Shown here in pieces: positions 50,821 to 60,362 of a DNA stretch of 64,000 nucleotides (position 1 is the stretch's first letter; every line of letters begins with the position of its first letter). The stretch is from Oscillospiraceae bacterium (GTDB lineage Bacteria; Bacillota; Clostridia; Oscillospirales; Oscillospiraceae), in assembly GCA_015067835.1 (NCBI GenBank), contig SVLS01000002.1:1-64000 (forward strand), read 5' to 3'. A program made the translations under genes and the position numbers. The notes below the pieces were generated by a model that had not been told where the DNA came from, searched no databases, and saw only the letters and a list, made by a program, of their open reading frames with translations.

Positions 50821-52049
50821 TAAGATTCCTCCGTATTGGTGTAGCGGTTGGGGTCGTATGCCCGACCCTTACAGTAGGGACGGTCGGAAATGCCGGACAA
50901 GGTAGTCTTCTTAGGCTCTTCCTCTACGACGACACCCTTCTTGGCGTCATATTCTTTCTTTGCGGCGGCCTTTGCGGCATCTTCCGCCTGTTGCTGCTGC
51001 TTCTGCAGCTTCTTTTTGCTGGTGTTTTCGGAAATTCCGTCGGGATTTGCGGCACGCTTTTCAGCACGCAGCCGCTCCTTTTCAGCCTCAATGGCCTCTT
51101 GTTCCATCGCCTTTTTCAGCCGTTCGGCATCCTCGGCGTCATAGATTTTACGGTATCTCTTGGTCAGAAGAATGTCCTCCACAGTCCGGCAGATACCGCC
51201 GACGAACCAGTAAAGGCTCAGAGCCACGGGAACGGTGAAGCCAATCCACAGGCTGAGTAGGGGCATCATCCACATCATTATATTGGAGGTCTTTGCAGAC
51301 TGAGACTGCTTGGCAGCTTCCTTGTCCTGCACACCCTTTTCGTTGGTGACCAGAGAATCGTTGGCACGACGGGTGATGATGGTCTGCACAATCTGAGAGC
51401 CGGCAGAAAGCAGAGGAATCAGAGCAGCGCCGATGTTGGCCCAGGTCCAGCCTGCGGCAGCGGTAAACACGCCCAACTGCGGCTGTGCGCCCAAGTTGAT
51501 ACCCACAAAGGAGAAGTTGATACCCTCCAGGGTGCGGGCGGAAATCTCCGGAATGGCAGCCTGAATGACATCCTTGTACTGACTGATGTTGCTGGCAGCA
51601 ACGATTTCATCGTAGAAAGCGCCACCGGTAAACATCGAGGGGTCCTGTGCTCTCAAAACTTCAATAATTTTTCCGATATTTTCAGGGGATTCGTGGAGCA
51701 GGTAGGTCAGAGGCTGACGCACCACAGAGTACAGGGGGATCAATATCAGCAGCGGCACAAGGCTCCACAAACAGCCGCCGCAGCCCATAGAGGCACCTTC
51801 CTCTTTCTGGAGCTGCTGGATGGCTTCTTGCTGCTTCTGCTGGTCATTTGCGTATTTTTCTTTGATGGCATTGATGCGGGGTTGCAGCCGCGTCATTTTC
51901 ATCATGCTCTTTTTGGACTTCATGGAGATGGGCAGCATAACAGCCTGCACCAAAACAGCGAAGATCATCAGCGCCACACCGTAGTTGGAGGTCAGCTGAT
52001 ACAAAAAGTCCAAAAGGTAGCCAAAGGGAACGGTAATAATTTTATCCAT
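50820..52049 (-). CDS. yidC: Membrane protein insertase YidC
   Basis: NYGVALMIFAVLVQAVMLPISMKSKKSMMKM. Confidence 0.96.
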   Translation of the reverse strand: MDKIITVPFGYLLDFLYQLTSNYGVALMIFAVLVQAVMLPISMKSKKSMMKMTRLQPRINAIKEKYANDQQKQQEAIQQLQKEEGASMGCGGCLWSLVPLLILIPLYSVVRQPLTYLLHESPENIGKIIEVLRAQDPSMFTGGAFYDEIVAASNISQYKDVIQAAIPEISARTLEGINFSFVGINLGAQPQLGVFTAAAGWTWANIGAALIPLLSAGSQIVQTIITRRANDSLVTNEKGVQDKEAAKQSQSAKTSNIMMWMMPLLSLWIGFTVPVALSLYWFVGGICRTVEDILLTKRYRKIYDAEDAERLKKAMEQEAIEAEKERLRAEKRAANPDGISENTSKKKLQKQQQQAEDAAKAAAKKEYDAKKGVVVEEEPKKTTLSGISDRPYCKGRAYDPNRYTNTEES

Positions 52050-52069
52050 TTACGATACTCCTTATGGAA

Positions 52070-52282
52070 TCAGGGTACGGGGTCGTAAAAATCGCCTTTA
52101 TAAAAGGGATTACAGCGTAAAAACCGGCGCAAAGCCAGCCATCCGCCTTTTAAGGCACCGTATTTTTGAATTGCTTCGTAGGCATACGCCGAGCAGGTTG
52201 GCCGAAAGCGACAGGACGGGGGCGTGTTGGAGGAAATATGCCGCTGGTAAAAGCGGATCAGAGCCAGAAAAATTCGTTTCAT
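52070..52282 (-). CDS. yidD: Membrane protein insertion efficiency factor YidD
   Basis: [31 protein letters not shown]. Confidence 0.96.
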   Translation of the reverse strand: MKRIFLALIRFYQRHISSNTPPSCRFRPTCSAYAYEAIQKYGALKGGWLALRRFLRCNPFYKGDFYDPVP

Positions 52283-52623
52283 AAGGTTTGCTCCTTCAAA
52301 ATACCCGCCTTTTCCCCAAGGGAAAGATAGGCCTTTTCCAGACTTTGGAAGGAGGCATCGACGCAGCGGCTTCTGGCCACCACCACAATGTCCCATCCCG
52401 GGGCGAACATATCTTCGTGGATACGGTAAATCTCCCGCAGACGGCGCCGCACCCGGTTGCGCACCACGGCGTGACCCAGCTTTTTGCTGACGGTGATGCC
52501 GATGCGGTTGCAGTCACTTCGGTTGGGGCGGGCATAAAGCACCAAAAGACTGTTGGCACTGCCGCTGGTGTGATACAGCCGACGAAAGATATGATTCAGT
52601 TTTAAGGCAGACGAATATTTCAT
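52279..52623 (-). CDS. rnpA: Ribonuclease P protein component
   Basis: [28 protein letters not shown]. Confidence 0.97.
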   Translation of the reverse strand: MKYSSALKLNHIFRRLYHTSGSANSLLVLYARPNRSDCNRIGITVSKKLGHAVVRNRVRRRLREIYRIHEDMFAPGWDIVVVARSRCVDASFQSLEKAYLSLGEKAGILKEQTL

Positions 52624-52737
52624 AATAGTCCTCAGATTCAATGTTCCCTAATAAACAGGGAGCGGGGCGAATACTCCTTCGCCCCGCTTACAGCTCCCGT
52701 TTTGCACGGAACGATATCCTGCAAACAAGTCCTTCAA

Positions 52738-52872
52738 TCAGGCGGACAGAACCTTGCGGCCCTTTGCACGGCGGCGAGCCAGAACCTTACGGCCGTTGGA
52801 AGTAGCCATTCTCTGACGGAAACCGTGGACCTTGGAACGATGGCGGCGGCTGGGCTGATAGGTACGCTTCAT
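52738..52872 (-). CDS. rpmH: 50S ribosomal protein L34 (44 aa; below ORF-track cutoff)
   Basis: Reverse complement encodes [44 protein letters not shown]. Confidence 0.98.
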   Translation of the reverse strand: MKRTYQPSRRHRSKVHGFRQRMATSNGRKVLARRRAKGRKVLSA

Positions 52873-53046
52873 AAAGTTACACCTCCTATTACATCACAAT
52901 TATGCTCAACAGTCCGCAGACCGTAGCAACACGTATGAAGACCATAATAAGTCATACTACGGTATTATAGCCGAAAAAATCAAGAAGGTCAACCTCTTTT
53001 TTGGATATATTTAATTTTTTATGGAAAAATCCACAAATAAAAGAAT

Positions 53047-53243
53047 GTCATTGCGAACCAGTGACCACAGAATTATGGTATGATTGCCCCGGCAATCATT
53101 TAGATTTTAGATTCGCTGCGCGGAGCACCACTAGTGTGGCGATCTCGTTAGGTTTCCGCTCTCTTCACGGGATTGCCACGTCGCTTCGCTCCTCGCAATG
53201 ACATAAGAGGGGATTGCCACGGCACTTCGTGCCTCGCAATGAC
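53047..53243. repeat. Family A cluster, alternative core
   Basis: GTGTGGCGATCTCGTTAGGTTTCCGCTCTCTTCACGGGATTGCCACG...CTCGCAATGACA. Confidence 0.85.
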
Positions 53244-53262
53244 GTGGTGGGGTGAAAAATTT

Positions 53263-53289
53263 AAACCTCCCTTGTACAAAGGGAGGTTT
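53263..53289. repeat. Family B half hairpin
   Basis: AAACCTCCCTTGTACAAAGGGAGGTTT. Confidence 0.7.
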
Positions 53290-53980
53290 AGAGGGGACTT
53301 TGTTTGATTTTAGCAAATCTTCGGGGATACACGCCGGGGGTGGGAGCGATTTTCCGCAGTACAATCACACAGTGGCGCGCACCGTCAAAGGAAAATTCCT
53401 TCACCTGCTCCAGCTGAAGTCCCAGCTTTTTAATGGCGTTTTTCGCTCCTGCCAATTCTTCTTCTGCGGCAGCGCCCTTCAGCGCAACCACAGCGCCGCC
53501 TACTTTCACATAAGGCGCAGTCAATTCCAGCAGAATATTCAGCTGCGCCACAGCCCGGGAGGTCGCCACATCATAGCGTTCCCGGCGGGTGGCAACGGCT
53601 TCCTCTGCCCGGGCGGTGATACATTCCGCAGAAATGTTCAGTGCGGGCAGCACTTCCTCCAGCCATTTCATCCGCTTTCCCAGACTGTCCAGCAGCGTCA
53701 CTTTCGTATCCGGACAGGCAATGGCAAGGGGTACACCGGGAAATCCGGCGCCGCAGCCCACATCAATCAGGGTTTTACCCCGTAAATCCACGCTGGCGGC
53801 CACCGTCAGGCTGTCCAGCAGATGGAGCTTCGCAACCGGTGCATCTTCCGTAATGCCGGTGAGATTCATCACTTCGTTTTGCTTGACCATCGCCCGGCCA
53901 AAGGCACAAAGCTTTTCCTGCACCGACAGCTCCAGCTCCAGCGCCAGCATCGGCAGACCGGCGGACAGAGTTTCCAGCAT
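53288..53980 (-). CDS. rsmG: 16S rRNA (guanine527-N7)-methyltransferase
   Basis: LIDVGCGAGFPGVPLAIACPDTKVTLLDSLGKRMKWL. Confidence 0.96.
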   Translation of the reverse strand: MLETLSAGLPMLALELELSVQEKLCAFGRAMVKQNEVMNLTGITEDAPVAKLHLLDSLTVAASVDLRGKTLIDVGCGAGFPGVPLAIACPDTKVTLLDSLGKRMKWLEEVLPALNISAECITARAEEAVATRRERYDVATSRAVAQLNILLELTAPYVKVGGAVVALKGAAAEEELAGAKNAIKKLGLQLEQVKEFSFDGARHCVIVLRKIAPTPGVYPRRFAKIKQSPL

Positions 53981-53988
53981 CACATCGT

Positions 53989-55179
53989 TCACGATACCTT
54001 GGCAACCTCCAGTCCTTCCTGATAAACATACTCCTCATCGAAGGGGTCGAAAGCATCCTCTTCTTCCTCGTCATCTGTGTGGTTGGGCTGGTAAATTTCC
54101 TGCCAGTACCAGCTCAGAAGCAGGTCCGTCACCTCTCCGTAGGATTTGATGCCGCTCTTGTCCCCGCTGGCCTGTAAATAGGCATCGTTGACGGAGTTGG
54201 CAAAATCAGAGGCCTGCGGGTCGATGGTGGTGTTGAAATAGTTGCTGTAATCCGCCAAATCCTGCCGCACCTGAGGATTCAAGCCCTCATAGAGTCGCTT
54301 GACAGCGTTGGCAGCGGTGGAGGTAGAGATGGTAGAAAGAGAATTATAGCAGTACTGGAAGGCCATAAAATAGCCGGAATACTGATAAATCGGGTCAGAA
54401 TTTGCGGTGGCAGCCAGAAATGCCGCCATATTGGCATCCCGCTCCTTGGCAATGCACATCCGGTGTGCCATTTCGTGACAGATGGTAAAGGGCAGGGATA
54501 CTGCCGGCAGGTTGGGATTGACTGCGGCTTCGCCGGTCAAGGGCATTGAGACGCCGGTGATGCCCATTGAGGCGTACATATCTGCCCAGCCCAGCTCCTT
54601 GACGGGAGTGGTTGTGCCGGCAAAAACAGACAGATTCTTCTCATACACAAGGGTATGGAAGCCGTCAGCCGCCTGGGCAGCGGTTTTCTGGAAGGCAGGA
54701 GCATCAATGCGCCCATCGCTGTCCCTGGGAACCTGCAGGGCAAGCTCGTTGGTTTTCTCCTGAAAATAGGTGGTTGCGTTAATCAAGGGGGTCGTACTGT
54801 CTCCTACCACATACATATTCAGCCGAATGTCATCCGCAAGAGGACCTGCATATTGATTCAGGCCGTACAGACCGGTATGGGCGCACCACAGCAGACATAC
54901 TGCGGATAAAACCCAGCCCAACCATTGAAAAACATTCCATTTTAGCAGAATCATCACCACGATGGAGGCGATAAACAGCACCACCAGCACCACGGCCAGC
55001 ACCTGCCACAGGCAGAAGGAAGCATTTGCTGTCCAATTTGCCAAGGCATCCTGAATCATCCGCGTGACATAGGGATAGAACATATCCACAAGGTTTTGGT
55101 GCGCAGCGGCAAAATGCATCAAGCCCACGCTCAGCAGGGCGAAAGCCGCAGCCACGATATATCCACGCCAGTATTTCAA
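53989..55179 (-). CDS. DUF3810 domain membrane protein with HExxH-like HEMAH motif
   Basis: TM N-terminus, FTICHEMAHRMCIAKERDANMAAF. Confidence 0.88.
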   Translation of the reverse strand: MKYWRGYIVAAAFALLSVGLMHFAAAHQNLVDMFYPYVTRMIQDALANWTANASFCLWQVLAVVLVVLFIASIVVMILLKWNVFQWLGWVLSAVCLLWCAHTGLYGLNQYAGPLADDIRLNMYVVGDSTTPLINATTYFQEKTNELALQVPRDSDGRIDAPAFQKTAAQAADGFHTLVYEKNLSVFAGTTTPVKELGWADMYASMGITGVSMPLTGEAAVNPNLPAVSLPFTICHEMAHRMCIAKERDANMAAFLAATANSDPIYQYSGYFMAFQYCYNSLSTISTSTAANAVKRLYEGLNPQVRQDLADYSNYFNTTIDPQASDFANSVNDAYLQASGDKSGIKSYGEVTDLLLSWYWQEIYQPNHTDDEEEEDAFDPFDEEYVYQEGLEVAKVS

Positions 55180-55199
55180 AGGAAGAACCTCCTTTCATG

Positions 55200-55247
55200 T
55201 GTCATTGCGAGGCACGAAGTGCCGTGGTAATCCCCGTCACAATGACA
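55200..55247. repeat. Family A half-unit
   Basis: TGTCATTGCGAGGCACGAAGTGCCGTGGTAATCCCC. Confidence 0.85.
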
Positions 55248-55422
55248 GAAAACGTTCAAGTTAAATTTTCACTAACATATAGTATAGCACATTTTCTGCA
55301 ACTTGTCTCCCCCTTTTTTAAAGTTTCTTTTTCAAGGGTTTCAGAGGGGGAAAACAGAATAATCTGAGGTTTACATAAATGTAAAAATAGGGGCATTTGC
55401 GTGGGGTTACGCCGAGGTGAAG

Positions 55423-55515
55423 TTTTCCACATTTTCCACAGGGTTTTCCACACCACTTAGGGAAATTCCCCTGTAAAATCAAGGAATTACAGGGGAATCG
55501 TGCAACTTATTCACA
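55423..55515. other. Ectopic DnaA-box-like cluster with 11-bp inverted repeat
   Basis: TTTTCCACA at 55423, 55432, 55444; TTATTCACA at 55507; TTCCCCTGTAA/TTACAGGGGAA arms 55466-55476 and 55487-55497. Confidence 0.5.
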
Positions 55516-55549
55516 GATGGGGCGTTTCTTCAAAAAGAGCCAAAATGGT

Positions 55550-56305
55550 TTACAGAACAACATTTTCAAAGGACATTCGCGCAGAGAATACGCGGCTGTG
55601 CATCGAAGCTTGATTCTCGTCCGGACGCACCGATTCCACGGTTAAAACCGGACCGTCATTCAGCTCCCAATGCAGCTGCAAATGCTCTGTTTCCCGCACC
55701 TCTGACATATAGCAAAGGGTGAATTCCCGGATTTCGTGGCTCTCGTGGAAGTGGCTGGGGAGCAAATCCGCCACCCAGTCAAGATACCGGCAGTTGTTCA
55801 TGTGTCCGTTCAAATCCAGGTCGGTATAATGTACCTTGCGGCTGTCGCATTGTGCCATTTCCCGGGGAATCATGGAGCTGGGCGCCTGCAATTCACAGCC
55901 GCGAAGCAGACCGCTTACCTCCACACCGCTTTTGCCCGGCAGAACCATTGCCCGGGTCTTGCTGTCCATCAGCACCCACAGGCTGATGGAGCGGAAGCAT
56001 TCCTGCCCCTGCTCATCGTAAGCGATGGTGGAACGGGGATAGGCGGTACGGGTTGTGGGCATCGGCCAGGTTTCTACCCGGATTTTTTCCCCGGAGCCGG
56101 GCAGACGGGAAATCTGCACCCGATGGCGAATCACCGCCCAGAACAGATTTTTCTCCGTCAGCTGATGCTGGGCTGTGCCCAACAGGGCACTATGTTCCCC
56201 GGCAACCTCCTGCAAAAAGGCAAGAAGCTGGCTGGGCTTCAGTCTGCCATAGCGGTCCACCGCCACGGGAGAAACGGTAAATTCCTTTTGATGAAGTAGT
56301 TCCAT
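55550..56305 (-). CDS. Acyl-ACP thioesterase
   Basis: YTDLDLNGHMNNCRYLDWV. Confidence 0.92.
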   Translation of the reverse strand: MELLHQKEFTVSPVAVDRYGRLKPSQLLAFLQEVAGEHSALLGTAQHQLTEKNLFWAVIRHRVQISRLPGSGEKIRVETWPMPTTRTAYPRSTIAYDEQGQECFRSISLWVLMDSKTRAMVLPGKSGVEVSGLLRGCELQAPSSMIPREMAQCDSRKVHYTDLDLNGHMNNCRYLDWVADLLPSHFHESHEIREFTLCYMSEVRETEHLQLHWELNDGPVLTVESVRPDENQASMHSRVFSARMSFENVVL

Positions 56306-56311
56306 AGTCAA

Positions 56312-57541
56312 TTATGTTCCGCTTTCTTTCAAAATAAGAGTGGTGGTGTATTGCTGGGCGTTGCGATAAAGGACAGCGGTAACCTCCGTGCCGGCGTGAT
56401 AAGAATACAGTGCCGCGTCCAGCTCCTCCTGCGTGGTCACCCGCGTTCCGTTGATGGAAAGGAGAATATCCTTTGCTTTGATAGTGGAATGATCTGCCGT
56501 ATCTGTGATATAAAGACCGGCAGGCATCCGGCGGAATTGCTGATTAAACAGGGAGACCCACTCGCCGGAAACCGGCAGAACCGGTCGCCCGGAGACATAG
56601 CCCTGGGTAATCAGCTGATCCACAACCTCTTTTACCGTGGCAGAGGGAATGGCAAAGCCAAGACCTTCCACGCCGGCAGAATCCGCAAAAGTGCCGATTT
56701 TCATCGTATTGATGCCGATAACCTGACCGTGGCAGTTAATCAGCGGACCGCCGGAGTTACCGGAATTCAGCGCCGCATTGGTCTGTACCAGCGTCATAGT
56801 GCGTCCATCGGTTTGCAGACCCCGGTTGATGGCGGAGACGATACCGTCCGTCATCGTGCCGCGCAGAGAAACACCCAGGGGGTCGCCGATGGCAACCACC
56901 GCATCTCCCACCCGAAGCTGGGAGGAATCTCCGAATTCTGCCGGAACCAAATCCTGGGCATCCACATAGAGCACTGCCAAGTCTGACAGGGAATCTGCCC
57001 CCACAATACTGGCCGCCATAGTGCGACCGTCTGTGAGCAGCACCTGGATTTGTGTTGCATCGTCAATGACATGGGCGTTGGTCACCAGATAGCCGTTTTT
57101 CGACAACACCACACCGGTACCGCTGCTTTTTCCGTTAGAAAGGGTGCAGGTGATGGACACCACCGAGGGGATGCATTTATCGTAAATGTCCTGCAGACCC
57201 ATACCCCCGGTCTGGGGAACATTGTCCACCTGCTCCGGCAGCGGCTTCAGCTCCATTTGGGGCTGATCCTCAGATGAGGGAACAGAGGGAGCAGGAAGGC
57301 TGGGGGCAGGTTGAACGGTTCCACCGGCATTGTCAGAATCGGAGAAAATCACCGTGCCGGGAATCCCGATCTGGGGCAAGCTCAGCTTGCCGCTCATTGT
57401 GGCGGTGGAAATAATGCCGCCCACCACAATACACAGACAGATAATCAGCACAATGATGCCGCCACGGTTTTTTGGCGGCTGTGTAGAGCCGTTTTCATAG
57501 GAATGAGACTCTGTATATTGATGGTTGTTGCGTTCGTCCAT
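56312..57541 (-). CDS. HtrA/DegP-like trypsin serine protease with PDZ domain
   Basis: LVTNAHVIDDA, DLAVLYVD, NAALNSGNSGGPLIN. Confidence 0.95.
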   Translation of the reverse strand: MDERNNHQYTESHSYENGSTQPPKNRGGIIVLIICLCIVVGGIISTATMSGKLSLPQIGIPGTVIFSDSDNAGGTVQPAPSLPAPSVPSSEDQPQMELKPLPEQVDNVPQTGGMGLQDIYDKCIPSVVSITCTLSNGKSSGTGVVLSKNGYLVTNAHVIDDATQIQVLLTDGRTMAASIVGADSLSDLAVLYVDAQDLVPAEFGDSSQLRVGDAVVAIGDPLGVSLRGTMTDGIVSAINRGLQTDGRTMTLVQTNAALNSGNSGGPLINCHGQVIGINTMKIGTFADSAGVEGLGFAIPSATVKEVVDQLITQGYVSGRPVLPVSGEWVSLFNQQFRRMPAGLYITDTADHSTIKAKDILLSINGTRVTTQEELDAALYSYHAGTEVTAVLYRNAQQYTTTLILKESGT

Positions 57542-57570
57542 AAATAACCTCAAAAAATAAAAGTGAAAAA

Positions 57571-59001
57571 TCAAAGCACCAGAGGAAGGGTGAAGGAAAA
57601 CTCTGTTTTTCCGCCGTTGCTGCTGACGGAAATATTTTCCCCATGGGAATTGATGATGGTTTTGACAATGTAAAGTCCAAGACCCCAGCTGTCCCGGTTT
57701 TGGGAGCGGCTCTTGTCGATTTTGTGGAAGCGCTCAAACACCAAAGGAAGCTCCTGAGCGGGGATATCCTCTCCCTCATTCCAGATGCACAGGTAAACCT
57801 TCTGCTTGGCTTCCCGGATGGTGATGCCGAAAGCACCCTCCTCCGGGCAGAATTTCACGCCATTGTCCACCAGATTGTACAGCACCTGGATAATGGCATC
57901 CTGATTGGCGAAGGTGTACACACCGTGCTCCGGAATATCCACCTCCACCCGCAGGCGCTTTTCGTTGATTTTCTGCTCAAAGGAAATCAGAACCTGCCCG
58001 GCAGTTTCCACAATGTCGAACCGGCTTTTTTGACTGTCATCCATAACCTGCTGATCCTGCAGGCGGGAAACATCCAGCATACTGCGCACCAAACGGCTGA
58101 GCCGTTTGGCTTCCACAGAGACCATCTGCAGGTAATGCTCACTCTTTTCCGGCGGAATGGTGCCGTCCAAAATGCCGTCCACATAGCCGGAAATGGTGGT
58201 CATAGGCGTTTTCAGCTCGTGGGAAATGTTGGCAACAAATTCCTGACGCTGATATTCGCTTTTTTCCAAAGAGGCGGCCATATTGTTGAAGGCCAGCGCC
58301 AGCTCCTCCACTTCCTGGGGATTGTGTCCGGAGGTTACCACACGGGCATCAAAATCTCCATGGCCGAAGGCACGCGCCGCTTTTGCCATATCCCGCAGAG
58401 GGTTGGCCTGACGGCGAACCACAAAAATCATTACCACCAGGGAAACAACCAGCACGATGATGGCGATAAAAAAGAAGGTACTGGAAACACCCCGCATTGT
58501 GGAAAGGGCGGCGTCCACCGGCGCAGATACCAAAACAATGCCCAGGGGTGTGCCGGACTGGTCGTCGGTCACAGCAACGGAGACCAGATACCGGTTTTCT
58601 TCATAAAGTCCGCGGATAATGCCGGAATCGGTAAATCCACCGGTTTTCCAGATTTGCTTGCGGTAGCCCTCCTCCAGCTGCAGACCGATATGCTCACAGC
58701 CCATGGGAGCGTCAGCGCAGAGCACCAATTTTCCGTCTGCATCGCAAATAATGGCATCGGACTGGGAGACGGAAACCGCCACCGTCAGCGCCATATAAAA
58801 GTCTTGGGAGGAGATGTCCTTGTTCTGATAGCTGGCCTTGTACAGCGAGGCGATGACCTTTGCGTCATTTTCCAGAGAGGAAATGGCCTGACCCACCAAA
58901 TGGCGGTTGGAAAGCCATTGAAAGGACACGCCAATCAGAACCAGACTGGCCAGCAAAACCAGCGTTATCACCGTAAACAATCGACCAAAGGTACTTTTCA
59001 T
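57571..59001 (-). CDS. Sensor histidine kinase (HAMP, HisKA, HATPase)
   Basis: FVANISHELKTPMTTISGYVDGIL, DSWGLGLYIVKTI. Confidence 0.96.
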   Translation of the reverse strand: MKSTFGRLFTVITLVLLASLVLIGVSFQWLSNRHLVGQAISSLENDAKVIASLYKASYQNKDISSQDFYMALTVAVSVSQSDAIICDADGKLVLCADAPMGCEHIGLQLEEGYRKQIWKTGGFTDSGIIRGLYEENRYLVSVAVTDDQSGTPLGIVLVSAPVDAALSTMRGVSSTFFFIAIIVLVVSLVVMIFVVRRQANPLRDMAKAARAFGHGDFDARVVTSGHNPQEVEELALAFNNMAASLEKSEYQRQEFVANISHELKTPMTTISGYVDGILDGTIPPEKSEHYLQMVSVEAKRLSRLVRSMLDVSRLQDQQVMDDSQKSRFDIVETAGQVLISFEQKINEKRLRVEVDIPEHGVYTFANQDAIIQVLYNLVDNGVKFCPEEGAFGITIREAKQKVYLCIWNEGEDIPAQELPLVFERFHKIDKSRSQNRDSWGLGLYIVKTIINSHGENISVSSNGGKTEFSFTLPLVL

Positions 59002-59183
59002 TGGCTGTTTGCCTCAAATTTATAACGCAAACTTTGAACATTAACATACATCATTAGCATAATTTGACCTTATTCTACCTTATTTTCTTTACTCCGTTAC
59101 CGCATTTGACCGCAACTACCACCACGAAAAGGTTTTAACGCCAGTATTGCGGTAGTTTTTGTGGTAGTTTTTTACTGAATGAA

Positions 59184-59364
59184 ATCCTTGCTGGCGCAAG
59201 GATGAAATCGGCTGACGCCGATGAAATCTGCTTTGCAGATGAAATGAAATCCACCCACCGCGAGCCGCGATTTCATCCGACCGCAGGGAGGATTTCATCA
59301 TTGAAGATGATTTATCCCACCCGAAGGGTGGATTTCGTTAAATTCGAAGTTATAAAACTTCGAA
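59184..59364. repeat. Family D hairpin array: GATGAAATC / GATTTCATC-linked hairpins
   Basis: ATCCTTGC-TGGC-GCAAGGAT, ATCGGC-TGAC-GCCGAT, ATCTGC-TTT-GCAGAT, ATCCCACCC-GAA-GGGTGGAT, TTCGAAGTT-ATAA-AACTTCGAA. Confidence 0.85.
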
Positions 59365-60036
59365 CTTATAACCTACGCCCCAAACGGTTTTCAGGCTCCA
59401 TTGCTGGGAAACGCCCTCCAGCTTTTCCCGCAGACGCTTCACATGGACATCCACGGTGCGGCTGTCGCCGAAATAGTCAAAGCCCCACACCTCGTCCAGC
59501 AGCTGATTGCGGGTGTACACCCGGTTGGGAGAGGAAGCCAGATAGAAAAGCAGCTCCATTTCCTTGGGCGGTGTGTCCACCTTTTTACCGTCCACCGTCA
59601 GCTCGAAGGCATCCATATCAATGATCAGCTTATCAAAGCTCAGGCGGCGCGCCTTGGTTTCGTTGCTGCTTCCGCTGCTGCGGCGCAGAACGGCCTCTAC
59701 TCGGGCGAGAACCTCTTTCATTTCAAAGGGCTTGGTAATGTAATCGTCAGCACCGGCCTTTAAGCCGTGAACCTTGTCCGATGTTTCGCCTTTGGCGGTG
59801 AGCATAATAATGGGGGTCTGGGACTCTGCGCGGATGGTCTTGCAAACCGCCCAGCCGTCCATCACCGGCATCATCACATCCAAAAGCACCAAATCCGGCT
59901 GAATGGCACGGAATTTCTCCAGACCGCTGCCGCCGTCGCCGGCAATGGTGACTGCATAGCCTTCTTTTTCCAAATACAGCTGCAAAAGCTCCGCAATGTT
60001 GCGGTCATCTTCTACAATCAAAACCGATGTTGCCAT
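59350..60036 (-). CDS. OmpR/PhoB-family response regulator
   Basis: VLIVEDDRNIAELLQLYL, DLVLLDVMMPVMDG, winged-helix C-terminus. Confidence 0.96.
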   Translation of the reverse strand: MATSVLIVEDDRNIAELLQLYLEKEGYAVTIAGDGGSGLEKFRAIQPDLVLLDVMMPVMDGWAVCKTIRAESQTPIIMLTAKGETSDKVHGLKAGADDYITKPFEMKEVLARVEAVLRRSSGSSNETKARRLSFDKLIIDMDAFELTVDGKKVDTPPKEMELLFYLASSPNRVYTRNQLLDEVWGFDYFGDSRTVDVHVKRLREKLEGVSQQWSLKTVWGVGYKFEVL

Positions 60037-60059
60037 GATATTACCTCCATAAAATACCT

Positions 60060-60157
60060 GTCATCGCGAGGGAGCAAAGCGGCCGTGGCGATCCCCCGAA
60101 GATTTCGGAAACCTATGGGGATTGCCACGCCAGCGTGCGCGCTGACTCGCAATGACA
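60060..60157. repeat. Family A unit, alternative core
   Basis: TGTCATCGCGAGGGAGCAAAGCGGCCGTGGCGATCCCCCGAAGATTTCGGAAACC...CTCGCAATGACA. Confidence 0.85.
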
Positions 60158-60253
60158 TAGATTTGCTTTTCTCATATTATAGCACAGTTTTCCCTCTTTT
60201 CGTGAACTTTTTTTAAAGAGTTTCCCGGCAAAATGTGAACGGACAATTTTTTC

Positions 60254-60282
60254 TTGACTTATATGCGCTTTTGGAGTATGAT
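60254..60282 (+). promoter_or_regulatory. Promoter TTGACT-N17-TATGAT of uppP
   Basis: Box sequences and spacing. Confidence 0.75.
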
Positions 60283-60362
60283 GAAAGAGTACCCACCAGT
60301 GTGTTCACTGGCTCGCAATGACATGGAAATTCAGAAATTGTGCAACTGAAAGGAGTCGTTTT

